This document shows, in pieces, positions 8,934 to 17,406 of a stretch of 64,000 nucleotides of DNA. The position numbers were made by a program, and so were the translations under genes. The stretch is from the NCBI GenBank assembly GCA_963581435.1, contig CAUZOL010000002.1, positions 1-64,000 on the forward strand, written 5' to 3'. The stretch's first letter is position 1. The number at the start of each line of letters is the position of its first letter. This DNA is from JABISG01 sp963581435 (GTDB taxonomy: Bacteria; Planctomycetota; Planctomycetia; Planctomycetales; Planctomycetaceae). The notes under the pieces were generated by a model, which saw only the letters and a list, made by a program, of their open reading frames with translations, made no database searches and was not told the DNA's origin.

Positions 8934-10919
8934 ATGGCAGTTGGCACCATTGATGACACGACCGGGACTCCGATCGGCACAGAAGTCGAGCAGAAGTTCC
9001 AGTATCCCGGCATGCCCACCACTTGTGACGGTGCAGAAGCAGTGGTGTGGGTGGAAACCCGCATCTCGCAGGGATCGGGAGCGTTCCCTATCACCAGTTC
9101 GACCACCATGGGCAGCGGCTTCAACGCGGCGGTGATGAACGGCATCCCCAACCTCTGGGGCGACCAGTTGGTCTTTGTCGAGCCGGAAAGCGAACACTCG
9201 GCGGCCACTTTCTGTGAGGGATTCGCAGCGTCCGGCGGACGGGTGACCAACTTTACGTCGGGCCAGGGTTTGGTCCTGATGAAAGAAGTGCTCTACACCA
9301 TCTCCGGAAAACGTTTGCCGATGGTCTTCAACATCGGCTCCCGGGCACTGACCAGTCAGGGCCTCAACGTCCATGCCGGACACGACGACGTGATGAGCGT
9401 CGCCGACGTCGGCTGGGGTATCTTGTTCGCCCGCAACGCACAAGAAGCCGGAGACCTCTGCCTGATTTCGAGACGCGCCGCCGAGGCTTCCCACACTCCG
9501 TTTATGAATGTGCAGGACGGTTTCCTCACCACGCACACCGTCGAATCCGTCCGGCTCATCGAGCCGGAGCTGATGGAAGAATTCGTTGGCAAGCCGGAAG
9601 ATAAACTGTTCAACCTGATGGACCCGGAAAACCCGATGATGTCCGGCGTCGTTCAGAACCAGGACTCCTACATGAAGGGCAAGATGGCCCAACGCTGGTA
9701 CTACGATCAAGTCGAGCCAGCCATCGCCGATGCATTCGAGGAGTTCTATCGCAAGACGGGCCGCCGCTACGATTTCGTCGAATCGTATCGCTGTGAAGAT
9801 GCCGAGTACATTCTCGTCGGCATGGGCAGCTACATGGAAACCGCACAAACCACCGTCGATTATCTACGCGACGAAATGGGCATCAAAGCCGGCTGCCTGA
9901 ATATTTATTGCTTCCGGCCGTTCCCAACGCAGGCCATTGTCGATGCGCTCAAGGACTGCAAAGCGTTTACCGTCATCGAGCGGATGGACGACCCGCTCTC
10001 GACTACCGGCAACCATCTCACCCGCGAAATCAAAGCCGCCTTCTGCGATGCTTTAACCGGCCAGAATGGAATTCAGAAGATCGACCGGATGCCGAAAATC
10101 TTTCATGGTGCCGCAGGACTTGGCAGCCGCGACGTTCGCCCGGGCGACATCATCTCCATCTTCGACAACATGCAAAAGGAGAACGGACAGGACTTCTTCT
10201 GCGTCGGCGTGAAACATGCCTTGGCGTTGGAAATGGGCAACGATCCGGATCTCCGCCCGCCCTCCGCGTTTTCCATGCGGGGTCACTCAGTCGGCGGATT
10301 TGGCTCGGTGACGACGAATAAGGTCATCGCCACCATTGGCGGCAACGTGTTCGGCAAAGACGTGCAGGCCTATCCCAAGTACGGTTCGGAGAAAAAGGGA
10401 CTGCCGACCACCTATTACCTCACCATCGCCGATTCACACATTTTCTCACATGCCGAACTGGAGTACGTCAATCTGGTCGTTCTGAACGACACAACGGCGC
10501 TGCTTTCGGGCAATCCGCTCAAGGGCATGGTCGATGGCGGTTCGATCTTCATGCAAAGCCCCTTCAGCGAACCGGCCGACGTCTGGGAGCGGATACCGGC
10601 GCACCATCAAAAAACCATCCGCGACAAAAAACTTCGCCCCTTTTTCGCCGACATGGTGAAGATCTCGCGAGAAGTTGCCTCGGTCGCCGACCTGGAAATG
10701 CGGATGCAGGGCATCGTGTTGCTTGGCGCATTCCTGAAGCTCACACCCTTTTCGACCGACAGCGGCATGGCCGACGAAGAAGTTTACGCTGGCGTCGAAA
10801 AGGCACTGCGAAAATACTTCGGCAAACGCGGCGAACAGGTCGTGCAAGACAACCTCACCTGCGTCAAACGGGGGTACAGCGAAATGCAGGAGATTTCCCA
10901 GGAATTGACTCAGGGCTGA
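8934..10919 (+). CDS. Pyruvate:ferredoxin/flavodoxin oxidoreductase, alpha-gamma part
   Basis: A 661-aa protein matching the N-terminal half of the single-chain enzyme NifJ. It has the pyrimidine-binding domain I (about residues 30-250; SQGSGAFPITSSTTMGS, then SRALTSQGLNVHAGHDD), domain II (about 285-400; YILVGMGSYMETAQTTVDYL, CFRPFP) and the gamma domain III (about 440-600; GHSVGGFGSVTTNK, YPKYGSEKKGLPTTYY). Together with the next gene it would oxidise pyruvate with CoA to acetyl-CoA and CO2, reducing ferredoxin or flavodoxin. The break from NifJ falls after domain III. An AGAGGA sequence precedes the ATG. The presence of this oxygen-sensitive enzyme suggests anaerobic or microaerobic metabolism. 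Substrate could be another 2-oxoacid. Confidence 0.93.
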   Translation: MAVGTIDDTTGTPIGTEVEQKFQYPGMPTTCDGAEAVVWVETRISQGSGAFPITSSTTMGSGFNAAVMNGIPNLWGDQLVFVEPESEHSAATFCEGFAASGGRVTNFTSGQGLVLMKEVLYTISGKRLPMVFNIGSRALTSQGLNVHAGHDDVMSVADVGWGILFARNAQEAGDLCLISRRAAEASHTPFMNVQDGFLTTHTVESVRLIEPELMEEFVGKPEDKLFNLMDPENPMMSGVVQNQDSYMKGKMAQRWYYDQVEPAIADAFEEFYRKTGRRYDFVESYRCEDAEYILVGMGSYMETAQTTVDYLRDEMGIKAGCLNIYCFRPFPTQAIVDALKDCKAFTVIERMDDPLSTTGNHLTREIKAAFCDALTGQNGIQKIDRMPKIFHGAAGLGSRDVRPGDIISIFDNMQKENGQDFFCVGVKHALALEMGNDPDLRPPSAFSMRGHSVGGFGSVTTNKVIATIGGNVFGKDVQAYPKYGSEKKGLPTTYYLTIADSHIFSHAELEYVNLVVLNDTTALLSGNPLKGMVDGGSIFMQSPFSEPADVWERIPAHHQKTIRDKKLRPFFADMVKISREVASVADLEMRMQGIVLLGAFLKLTPFSTDSGMADEEVYAGVEKALRKYFGKRGEQVVQDNLTCVKRGYSEMQEISQELTQG

Positions 10920-11080
10920 ATCAGAATCGCAGGTTGAATCTGCTCCGCGGCTTGCGCTGCGAGAAACTGATTTCCGGATTGCAAGTGTTTCGACGCTGCA
11001 AGCCACTGGCATTCTGACAACAACAATCACACGTCTAAGTGTTCGCCGAAAAACAGTCGGCGACAAAGGGGATAAGAGTC

Positions 11081-12727
11081 ATGTCTACCGCCGAAACACC
11101 CGCTTCGATGAACGAAGCCACCGAACTCGATCCGTTCAATAATAATTCATTTGGAACGATCGTCGATGACGGGTACAAGCAGGTCAGCCTGCCCATTCTC
11201 GATGTCAACGATTTCAACAACCGCATCATTCACAGCTACGAAAGTGGAACCGCTGAGAAAGGCCTGCCGGCCGACCTTTCGGTGGCCCGTTCGCTCATAC
11301 CGGCCGGCACGGCGGCGCTGCGCGACTTCAGCTACATCTCTCCGGAAATCCCGGAATTCGTCACCGAGAACTGCACCGGCTGCATGGATTGTGTTACCGA
11401 ATGTCCCGATACGGCCATTCTGGGGAAGGTGCTTTCCGAGACGGAACTGAAGGCGAAACTCGACGGCATTCCCGATGAAGCCGACCGCGAACTTTTTCGG
11501 ACACAGTGGGCGCAGACCAAAAAGTACTATCACGGCCCCGCCAAGAAGGGAAAAGAAGGGGGCATGTTCAACATCATCATCGATCCCAGCAAGTGCAAAG
11601 GCTGCGCCGAGTGCGTCACCGTTTGCGACGACCTGGCGTTGAAGATGATTCCCAAAACCGAACAGGTGATGGACGACATCCGCAAGAGCCATCGCCTCTT
11701 TAAGGAATTCGGTCCGTCCAACAAGGACTATGTCAACGACAAACTCCTCATTGACATGATGCTCAAGGAAGAGACGCACATTTATGTCGGCGGCGCCGGC
11801 TCGTGTGCCGGCTGCGGCGAAGGCACCGCACTCCGCATGATGTGCGCAGCAACCGGAGCCAAATACGGTGACCAGTGGGCCATTGTGGCGGCCACCGGCT
11901 GCAACACCGTCTACACCTCAACCTATCCCTACAACCCCTATCTCGTCCCCTGGACCAATTCGCTGTTCGAGAACGCACCGGCCGACGCCATGGGTGTCCG
12001 CAGCCGCTGGGATCAAAAGGGTTGGGAAGATAAGCCGATCTGGTGCATCGGCGGCGACGGGGCCATGTTCGACATCGGCTTCCAATCGCTCTCGCGATTG
12101 CTGGCATCGGGTATGAACGTCAAAATCTTTGTGCTCGATACGCAGGTCTATTCCAACACCGGCGGACAGGCATCCACGGCCACCTACACCGGTCAGAATG
12201 CCAAAATGAGCCTGCACGGCAAGAAGATACAAGGCAAGCAGGAACGGCGCAAAGAAATCGCCCAGATCGCCATGATGCACCCGGATACGTTCGTCGCACA
12301 AACGACCTGTGCCCACACCAACCACTTCTACAAGTCGGTCATCGGTGCGCTGGAGTTTGACGGCCCGGCCGTGATTAACTGCTACACCACCTGCCAGCCC
12401 GAACACGGAGTTGCCGACAATATGGCCGCCGACCAGGCCCGGCTCGCCGTCGATACCCGCGCGTTTCCATTGCTGATTTTCGATCCCAACAAGGGATCAA
12501 AGATCAAAGATCATCTGTCCCTCGTCGGAAACCCGTCGGTCAAAGAGGACTGGTATAAGAATCCCAAAACCAGCGAAACGGTCGATTTTATCGACTTCTG
12601 CCGCTCCGAAGGCCGTTTCAGCAAACACTTCGACAAAGAGGGCAATCCCTCAGAGACCTTGCTGCGGTCGAAAGAGGACCGCGTGCAAAACTGGCGCGTG
12701 CTGCAGGAACTGGCCGGAATTATCTAG
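11081..12727 (+). CDS. Pyruvate:ferredoxin/flavodoxin oxidoreductase, ferredoxin-beta part
   Basis: A 548-aa protein matching the C-terminal half of NifJ. Two 4Fe-4S ferredoxin motifs are present: C98/C101/C104/C108 (CTGCMDCVTECPD) and C172/C175/C178/C182 (CKGCAECVTVCDD). The thiamine-diphosphate domain follows, with CAGCGEG (C242, C245), ATGCNTV (C274), GDGAMFDIG near residue 325 with the VYSNTGGQ segment, and C434/C438 in NCYTTCQPEHG; in NifJ, cysteines in such positions bind the proximal cluster. The frame is open to 11039, but the ATG at 11081 follows an AAGGGG Shine-Dalgarno-like sequence. It lies 161 nt after the alpha-gamma gene and is followed by a strong terminator, so the two form a bicistronic unit. 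Confidence 0.93.
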   Translation: MSTAETPASMNEATELDPFNNNSFGTIVDDGYKQVSLPILDVNDFNNRIIHSYESGTAEKGLPADLSVARSLIPAGTAALRDFSYISPEIPEFVTENCTGCMDCVTECPDTAILGKVLSETELKAKLDGIPDEADRELFRTQWAQTKKYYHGPAKKGKEGGMFNIIIDPSKCKGCAECVTVCDDLALKMIPKTEQVMDDIRKSHRLFKEFGPSNKDYVNDKLLIDMMLKEETHIYVGGAGSCAGCGEGTALRMMCAATGAKYGDQWAIVAATGCNTVYTSTYPYNPYLVPWTNSLFENAPADAMGVRSRWDQKGWEDKPIWCIGGDGAMFDIGFQSLSRLLASGMNVKIFVLDTQVYSNTGGQASTATYTGQNAKMSLHGKKIQGKQERRKEIAQIAMMHPDTFVAQTTCAHTNHFYKSVIGALEFDGPAVINCYTTCQPEHGVADNMAADQARLAVDTRAFPLLIFDPNKGSKIKDHLSLVGNPSVKEDWYKNPKTSETVDFIDFCRSEGRFSKHFDKEGNPSETLLRSKEDRVQNWRVLQELAGII

Positions 12728-12759
12728 GTTCTGCTAGCACGACTCACATGACAAATACG

Positions 12760-12790
12760 GCCCGGCTTGCTTCTCAAGCCGGGCTTTTTT
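12760..12790 (+). terminator. Intrinsic terminator after the PFOR genes
   Basis: Perfect 10-bp GC-rich stem (12760-12769 with 12775-12784), 5-nt loop and six Ts directly after. It lies 33 nt past the stop of the beta-subunit gene. Confidence 0.93.
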
Positions 12791-12951
12791 GTTAAAAATG
12801 CGGCCTGATTTCTGTCGTGCGAATTCACCCGTGAAAACCCTTCCTGCGCCGCATCCCGAAATCTGTAGGAAGGCTCCCACATTTTTGCCGTCGATTGGCG
12901 TAAGAATCCAATGATACGCTACGATCCCCTCAGCAGGCTCAGAGATTGCGA

Positions 12952-15900
12952 ATGAACGAACCAAAACGCAGGTCACGGACAGTCCTTCTCGTTGCGGTGC
13001 TCGCAATATCGGCCGGGGTTGGATTTTCGCTCATTGTGCGACACCGTAACGCCGAACGCAGACGCATAGAGATCGCAACCGCATCGCAGCAAATTGAGTT
13101 GAAGAACCGCGGCATCGGATTTCTAGAAAACGGCGATTACGAACGGGCCGATGTTGCGTTCTCAAAGCTAATTGAACAGCTTCCCGGCGAGCCGCTCGGA
13201 CCGCGTAATCTGGCAATCGGTCGTTTGTTGGCGATCGATAATTCCTTGGGTTCGGGTCACACGCCGGATGAATCAGAAGCGACCATCGCCAAGGCATCCG
13301 CCGCGGTTGATGAGTTATTGAAACTCGCACCCGATGACGCGCATTCGCATTTGCTGGCAGCTGAGTTCGCAGAAAAGGCAAACGATAGGACGCGTCACGT
13401 CGAGGAACTGTCGGCCGCTGCCGAGTTAGCACCCAAGGATGCCTCGGTACAATTCCAATTGTACTCTGCGCTGCAGTATTCTGACGATGAAGCGCAACGC
13501 CAACGCGCTCACGCCGCGCTGCAGGCGGCGGCGGAGTTCGCGCCGAAAAACATCTTCATCCTCACCCAATGGCTTTCGGAGCAGGCGACTGCCGAGGACC
13601 CCGCAATTGCGGGGTCACTCAAACGCGCCCGGCGAATTCTCGCGCCGTTTGCGGCAGGAATCGAAGTTCGGGCGCGGTTCAATGTCATCGACGCAATCGA
13701 CAAATGCCTCGCTGCCATCGAAACCGAGGACTGGCCCGCCGTCATCCGCAACACCGCCGGCATCGGCAACGTCGTTCGCCCCGAACCGATGTCGCACATC
13801 GACCGCAGCCGCATCGATCCGCATCTGCTGGAATATGCCGTTTTCGATTTCGCCGAAACCTTTTACGGAAAACTTAATTTGCCGCCGCCGACGGCACCGC
13901 CGACGATTGAGGTGAAGTTTTCTGATGCCGGCGAATCACTACCCGAAGTTGTAGGCGTTCGCGACCTGGAACTGGCCGACTTCGACCTCGACGGCGACAT
14001 GGAGTTGATCGTATTGGCGGATGCTGGCATCTCGGTGTGGGAACGTGATGCCGACGCCGGAGCATGGAAAACGATCGTATCATTCGATCTGCCGTCGGGC
14101 ATGCGGGGCTTCGTCGTCGCCGACCTCGACCGCGACGACAAAGAGACGCCACCCCGCAAGGACAACGACGTTCGTCCCTGTCTCGATGCAGATGTCGATG
14201 TCATCGTTTACGGTGAAGCAGGCATTCTCGTACTGCAAAACAAACTCGACCCGGACACCGGTAAACGCACACTCGAACCAGTGTCGCAGGACGATGCACT
14301 GGGCGGCATCAAACAGGTTCTTGCGGCCACATTGGCCGACATCGATCACGATGGCGATCTCGATCTTGCCGTCTCGACCCAAGCCGGCATGAGCATCTGG
14401 TCGAACCGTGACGATTTGACGTTTGCCGACATCAGCAGCCGTTCGGCACTGCCGCCCAATGGCGTCCGTCCGACGAAAATCGTCGCCGTCGATTGGAACC
14501 GCGACGTGGCCATCGATCTGGTTCTCGCCGACGGTGAAACGGGCAAAGTTGGATTTCTCGAAAACCTGATGCACGGCAATCTGCGATGGCAGGAGTTTGG
14601 ACCGGAATTCAACTTGCCGAAAACCGTCGCGTCATTCGCCGTCGCCGAATTGGATGGCAACGCCTCCTGGGATTTGATCGCAGCGGGCGAAGAGGAACTT
14701 CATGCTGTCCTCACCACGACCCCGAGCAATAGCCAACCTTCGCAGCTTCGCGGAGAAACTTTCGGTGATGGCGGCTTGCAACATCTGCTGACGTGGGACT
14801 ACGACAATGACGGTTTCTGTGACCTGTTGGCATGGAACGACGATGCCGCGTCGCTCTTTCGTGGTCTGCCCGATGGCAGTTTCCAGGAGGCCGCGAACAT
14901 TCTCACCATCTCCGGGAAACAGATCGCCGACTGTGTGACGGGCGATATCGATGGCGACGGTGACCTCGACGCCGTTGCAGCCACCGGCGACGGAATTGCC
15001 GTCTACCGAAATGATGGCGGCAATACCAACGGCTGGATCGATGTGGCTCTCAGCGCCGATCCCGACAAAAAGCCGAGCGATGCCTCCAAACGCGTCAACA
15101 TGCACGGCATCGGCAGCTTGCTGGAATTGAAGGCGGGAAACACCTATCAGGCGCAGGTCGTCACCGGCAAGGCAACACATTTCGGTATCGGCTCCCGCGA
15201 TCGCGCCGACGTCCTCCGCATACTCTGGACGAACGGCGTCCCCGAAAACCGCATCGACCCGGCACGCAACACGGCGATTTGTGCCAAGCAACATCTCATT
15301 ACGTCGTGTCCTTACATTTACGCCTGGAACGGGGAGCGATTTGCCTTTGTGACTGACCTACTGTGGGCGTCCCCCATTGGCCTGCAGTTTGCGGAAGGTG
15401 TTCTCGCACCGGCCCGCGAGTGGGAATACCTGAAGATACGCGTCGATCAGCTGAAACCGGTTGATGGAGAATATCGATTGCAAATTACCGAAGAACTTTG
15501 GGAGGCCGCATACTTTGATCTCGTCGAACTGATCGCCGTCGATCACCCTGTCGACATAGATATCTTTACTAATGAGAAGGTCGGCCCGGCGGAAATTGCC
15601 ATGCACAAGATTCACACCGTTCGCAACCCGCGCGTTCCAGTTGCCGCCAGAGACAAACACGGCCGCGACGTTCTCGCAAGTATTGCCAACCGTGACGACG
15701 AATATCTCAGACCGTTCGATGGCCGCATCATGCAAGGACTGACCGATAAACATTTCATCGAACTCGACCTTGGAAAACTCGACAACCCGCAACAGATCAC
15801 GTTGTTTCTCACTGGCTGGGTCTTCCCGACCGACACATCACTCAACGTTGGAATCTCTCAGAATCCGAACATCGATCCGCCTCGTCCGCCGTTCATCCAA

Positions 15901-16584
15901 GTCCCGGATGGCAAGGGTGGCTGGCGCGAAGCGATTCCGTATACAGGATTCCCCGGCGGGAAGACGAAGACAATTGCCATCGACATTTCCAACATTTTTC
16001 CCGATAACGACTACCGATTGCGATTCGTGACATCGATGGAACTCTGTTGGGATCAGATTTTCTTCACCGTCGATGAAAAACCGGAACGTATCGAAACAAA
16101 CGAATTACCGCTCATCGCCGCCGATCTGCATTACCGTGGTTTCAATCGGCGCATCAACCATCCCGGCAATGGTCCGGAATCCTACGACTACAACGACTTT
16201 GACTCGAATCCCAAGTGGCCCCCCATGCGGGGGCGCTTCACACGACTCGGCGACGTCACGCCGCTACTGAAAACCGAAGACGATCAACTCGTTATCATTG
16301 GGTCGGGAGACGAAGTCACGCTTCGCTTCCGTGCGCCCGACAAGGCGTTGCCAACTGGTTGGAAGCGGGACTTCATTCTCCACAATGTCGGCTGGGATAA
16401 AGACGCGTTGCTCAATACAGTTTACGGCCAGACGGTTGAACCGCTGCCGTTTCGTGCGATGCGTCGTTATCCGATTCCCGTCGATCAATCCGCACCGAAC
16501 TCACCGGAATACCGTGAGTATTTGCAACGTTATCAAACGCGAACACAAAACGCCGGCCGTTTTTGGAAGGCGTTGCTAAAGTGA
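12952..16584 (+). CDS. Exported FG-GAP/VCBS protein with ASPIC-UnbV-like domain and unknown C-terminal domain
   Basis: A 1210-aa protein. An N-terminal signal/anchor (about residues 10-26) precedes a TPR-like helical region (about 45-250). FG-GAP/VCBS blades follow, each with a calcium-type loop: DFDLDGDMELIV, DIDHDGDLDLAV, DYDNDGFCDLLAW and DIDGDGDLDAVAA. A segment resembling ASPIC/UnbV (GSLLELKAG, ATHFGIGSRDRADVLRILW) ends near residue 770. The last 430 residues (from LITSCPYIYAWNGERFAF) form an additional beta-rich domain that I do not recognise, with a Trp-rich surface and PIPVDQ near the end. It is probably periplasmic or surface-exposed and involved in binding or assembly. An in-frame TTG at 12946 precedes the ATG at 12952, which is preferred. 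It heads a plus-strand run of similar exported proteins. Confidence 0.85.
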   Translation: MNEPKRRSRTVLLVAVLAISAGVGFSLIVRHRNAERRRIEIATASQQIELKNRGIGFLENGDYERADVAFSKLIEQLPGEPLGPRNLAIGRLLAIDNSLGSGHTPDESEATIAKASAAVDELLKLAPDDAHSHLLAAEFAEKANDRTRHVEELSAAAELAPKDASVQFQLYSALQYSDDEAQRQRAHAALQAAAEFAPKNIFILTQWLSEQATAEDPAIAGSLKRARRILAPFAAGIEVRARFNVIDAIDKCLAAIETEDWPAVIRNTAGIGNVVRPEPMSHIDRSRIDPHLLEYAVFDFAETFYGKLNLPPPTAPPTIEVKFSDAGESLPEVVGVRDLELADFDLDGDMELIVLADAGISVWERDADAGAWKTIVSFDLPSGMRGFVVADLDRDDKETPPRKDNDVRPCLDADVDVIVYGEAGILVLQNKLDPDTGKRTLEPVSQDDALGGIKQVLAATLADIDHDGDLDLAVSTQAGMSIWSNRDDLTFADISSRSALPPNGVRPTKIVAVDWNRDVAIDLVLADGETGKVGFLENLMHGNLRWQEFGPEFNLPKTVASFAVAELDGNASWDLIAAGEEELHAVLTTTPSNSQPSQLRGETFGDGGLQHLLTWDYDNDGFCDLLAWNDDAASLFRGLPDGSFQEAANILTISGKQIADCVTGDIDGDGDLDAVAATGDGIAVYRNDGGNTNGWIDVALSADPDKKPSDASKRVNMHGIGSLLELKAGNTYQAQVVTGKATHFGIGSRDRADVLRILWTNGVPENRIDPARNTAICAKQHLITSCPYIYAWNGERFAFVTDLLWASPIGLQFAEGVLAPAREWEYLKIRVDQLKPVDGEYRLQITEELWEAAYFDLVELIAVDHPVDIDIFTNEKVGPAEIAMHKIHTVRNPRVPVAARDKHGRDVLASIANRDDEYLRPFDGRIMQGLTDKHFIELDLGKLDNPQQITLFLTGWVFPTDTSLNVGISQNPNIDPPRPPFIQVPDGKGGWREAIPYTGFPGGKTKTIAIDISNIFPDNDYRLRFVTSMELCWDQIFFTVDEKPERIETNELPLIAADLHYRGFNRRINHPGNGPESYDYNDFDSNPKWPPMRGRFTRLGDVTPLLKTEDDQLVIIGSGDEVTLRFRAPDKALPTGWKRDFILHNVGWDKDALLNTVYGQTVEPLPFRAMRRYPIPVDQSAPNSPEYREYLQRYQTRTQNAGRFWKALLK

Positions 16585-16638
16585 AATCAACACAGCCCAC
16601 AGCGCGAGCATCGAATTTGCACGTCTTGGATGATCGTA

Positions 16639-16704
16639 ACCCGAAGCGTAAGCGAGGAGGGGATTTATGAGTTTCTCGCGAATTCCCTCGCTTACGCTTC
16701 GGGT
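16639..16704. repeat. Inverted repeat, AAGCGTAAGCGAGG family
   Basis: Arms 16639-16657 and 16686-16704 are a perfect 19-bp inverted repeat around a 28-nt spacer. A 21-bp stretch overlapping the left arm (16632-16652) is repeated in reverse complement at 56783-56803, and a 13-bp piece of the right arm recurs at 56587-56599. It is therefore a dispersed element and not a gene-specific structure. Confidence 0.85.
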
Positions 16705-16814
16705 CACTGCAAACCTTTACCAGTTTGAAATGAATCGTTGACCCGCCGTTGGCGGACGCTTTATACTCAATGTTGGTGCACGTCCCAGGCAATCGAATTC
16801 AGACAATTGTTTCC

Positions 16815-17276
16815 ATGCAATTCCTGCAATCACAATCCAACCATCGGCATTGGCGTTTCTTCCAGCAGTCCGTCTGCTCGAAAGTCGCCGGGATGCTGCT
16901 CGTGTTGCTGGCGATGGCGTTTGTAGGAACAGGCACCGCGCACGCGAGTTGCGGCGACTATCTCGCCTCCCACGGTTCGAGTGAAGCGATGCAAGTCAAT
17001 CATCCGCCACATCATGCCAGTTCGTGGTCCGACAGCGAAGACCAGCAGGCTCCCTGCAACGGCCCTTCCTGCAGTCGGCAATCCGAATTCCCGGCATCCC
17101 CTGTACCGCCACCGGTTGTTCAAAACGGTGGCGACAAATTCGGCATTCCCAACGACGGTGCGCCCCCTCTCGTTCTCTCATGCAGCGAACGATTGAGCGG
17201 TGACGCCCTTCTTCTGCAACATGGATTCAGACTGCGCATCGAACGCCCGCCCCGCGTTCTGCTTGCCGTTCTGTGA
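16815..17276 (+). CDS. Small secreted Cys/His/Pro-rich protein, unknown function
   Basis: A 153-aa protein with a signal peptide (MQFLQSQ... then a hydrophobic core around residues 24-42, ending THAHAS-like at GTAHAS). The mature part starts with SCGDYLASHG and contains five more Cys, several His (NHPPHHASSW) and Pro-rich stretches (SPVPPPVV). I recognise no family. Its position 130 nt upstream of the penta-heme cytochrome gene on the same strand may hint at a metal or redox role, but that is inference. The frame is open from 16749; the ATG at 16815 places the signal peptide near the N-terminus. Confidence 0.6.
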   Translation: MQFLQSQSNHRHWRFFQQSVCSKVAGMLLVLLAMAFVGTGTAHASCGDYLASHGSSEAMQVNHPPHHASSWSDSEDQQAPCNGPSCSRQSEFPASPVPPPVVQNGGDKFGIPNDGAPPLVLSCSERLSGDALLLQHGFRLRIERPPRVLLAVL

Positions 17277-17406
17277 ATCGCGCCGCGCGTTCTTTCGGCG
17301 CCGATTTCCAAGCATGTATCCGCCGCGAGCGGCTGCGCGCGGGTCGTTGACACGTCGCTTAACGAATTTCGCTGCAGAGGTTTTGTTTTCATAGGGGCAT
17401 TGCTGC

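Noticed and set aside
8763..9848. 361-aa open frame antisense to the PFOR alpha-gamma gene
   Set aside because: It lies fully opposite a strongly supported gene and shows no domain or signal; it is a codon-bias shadow.
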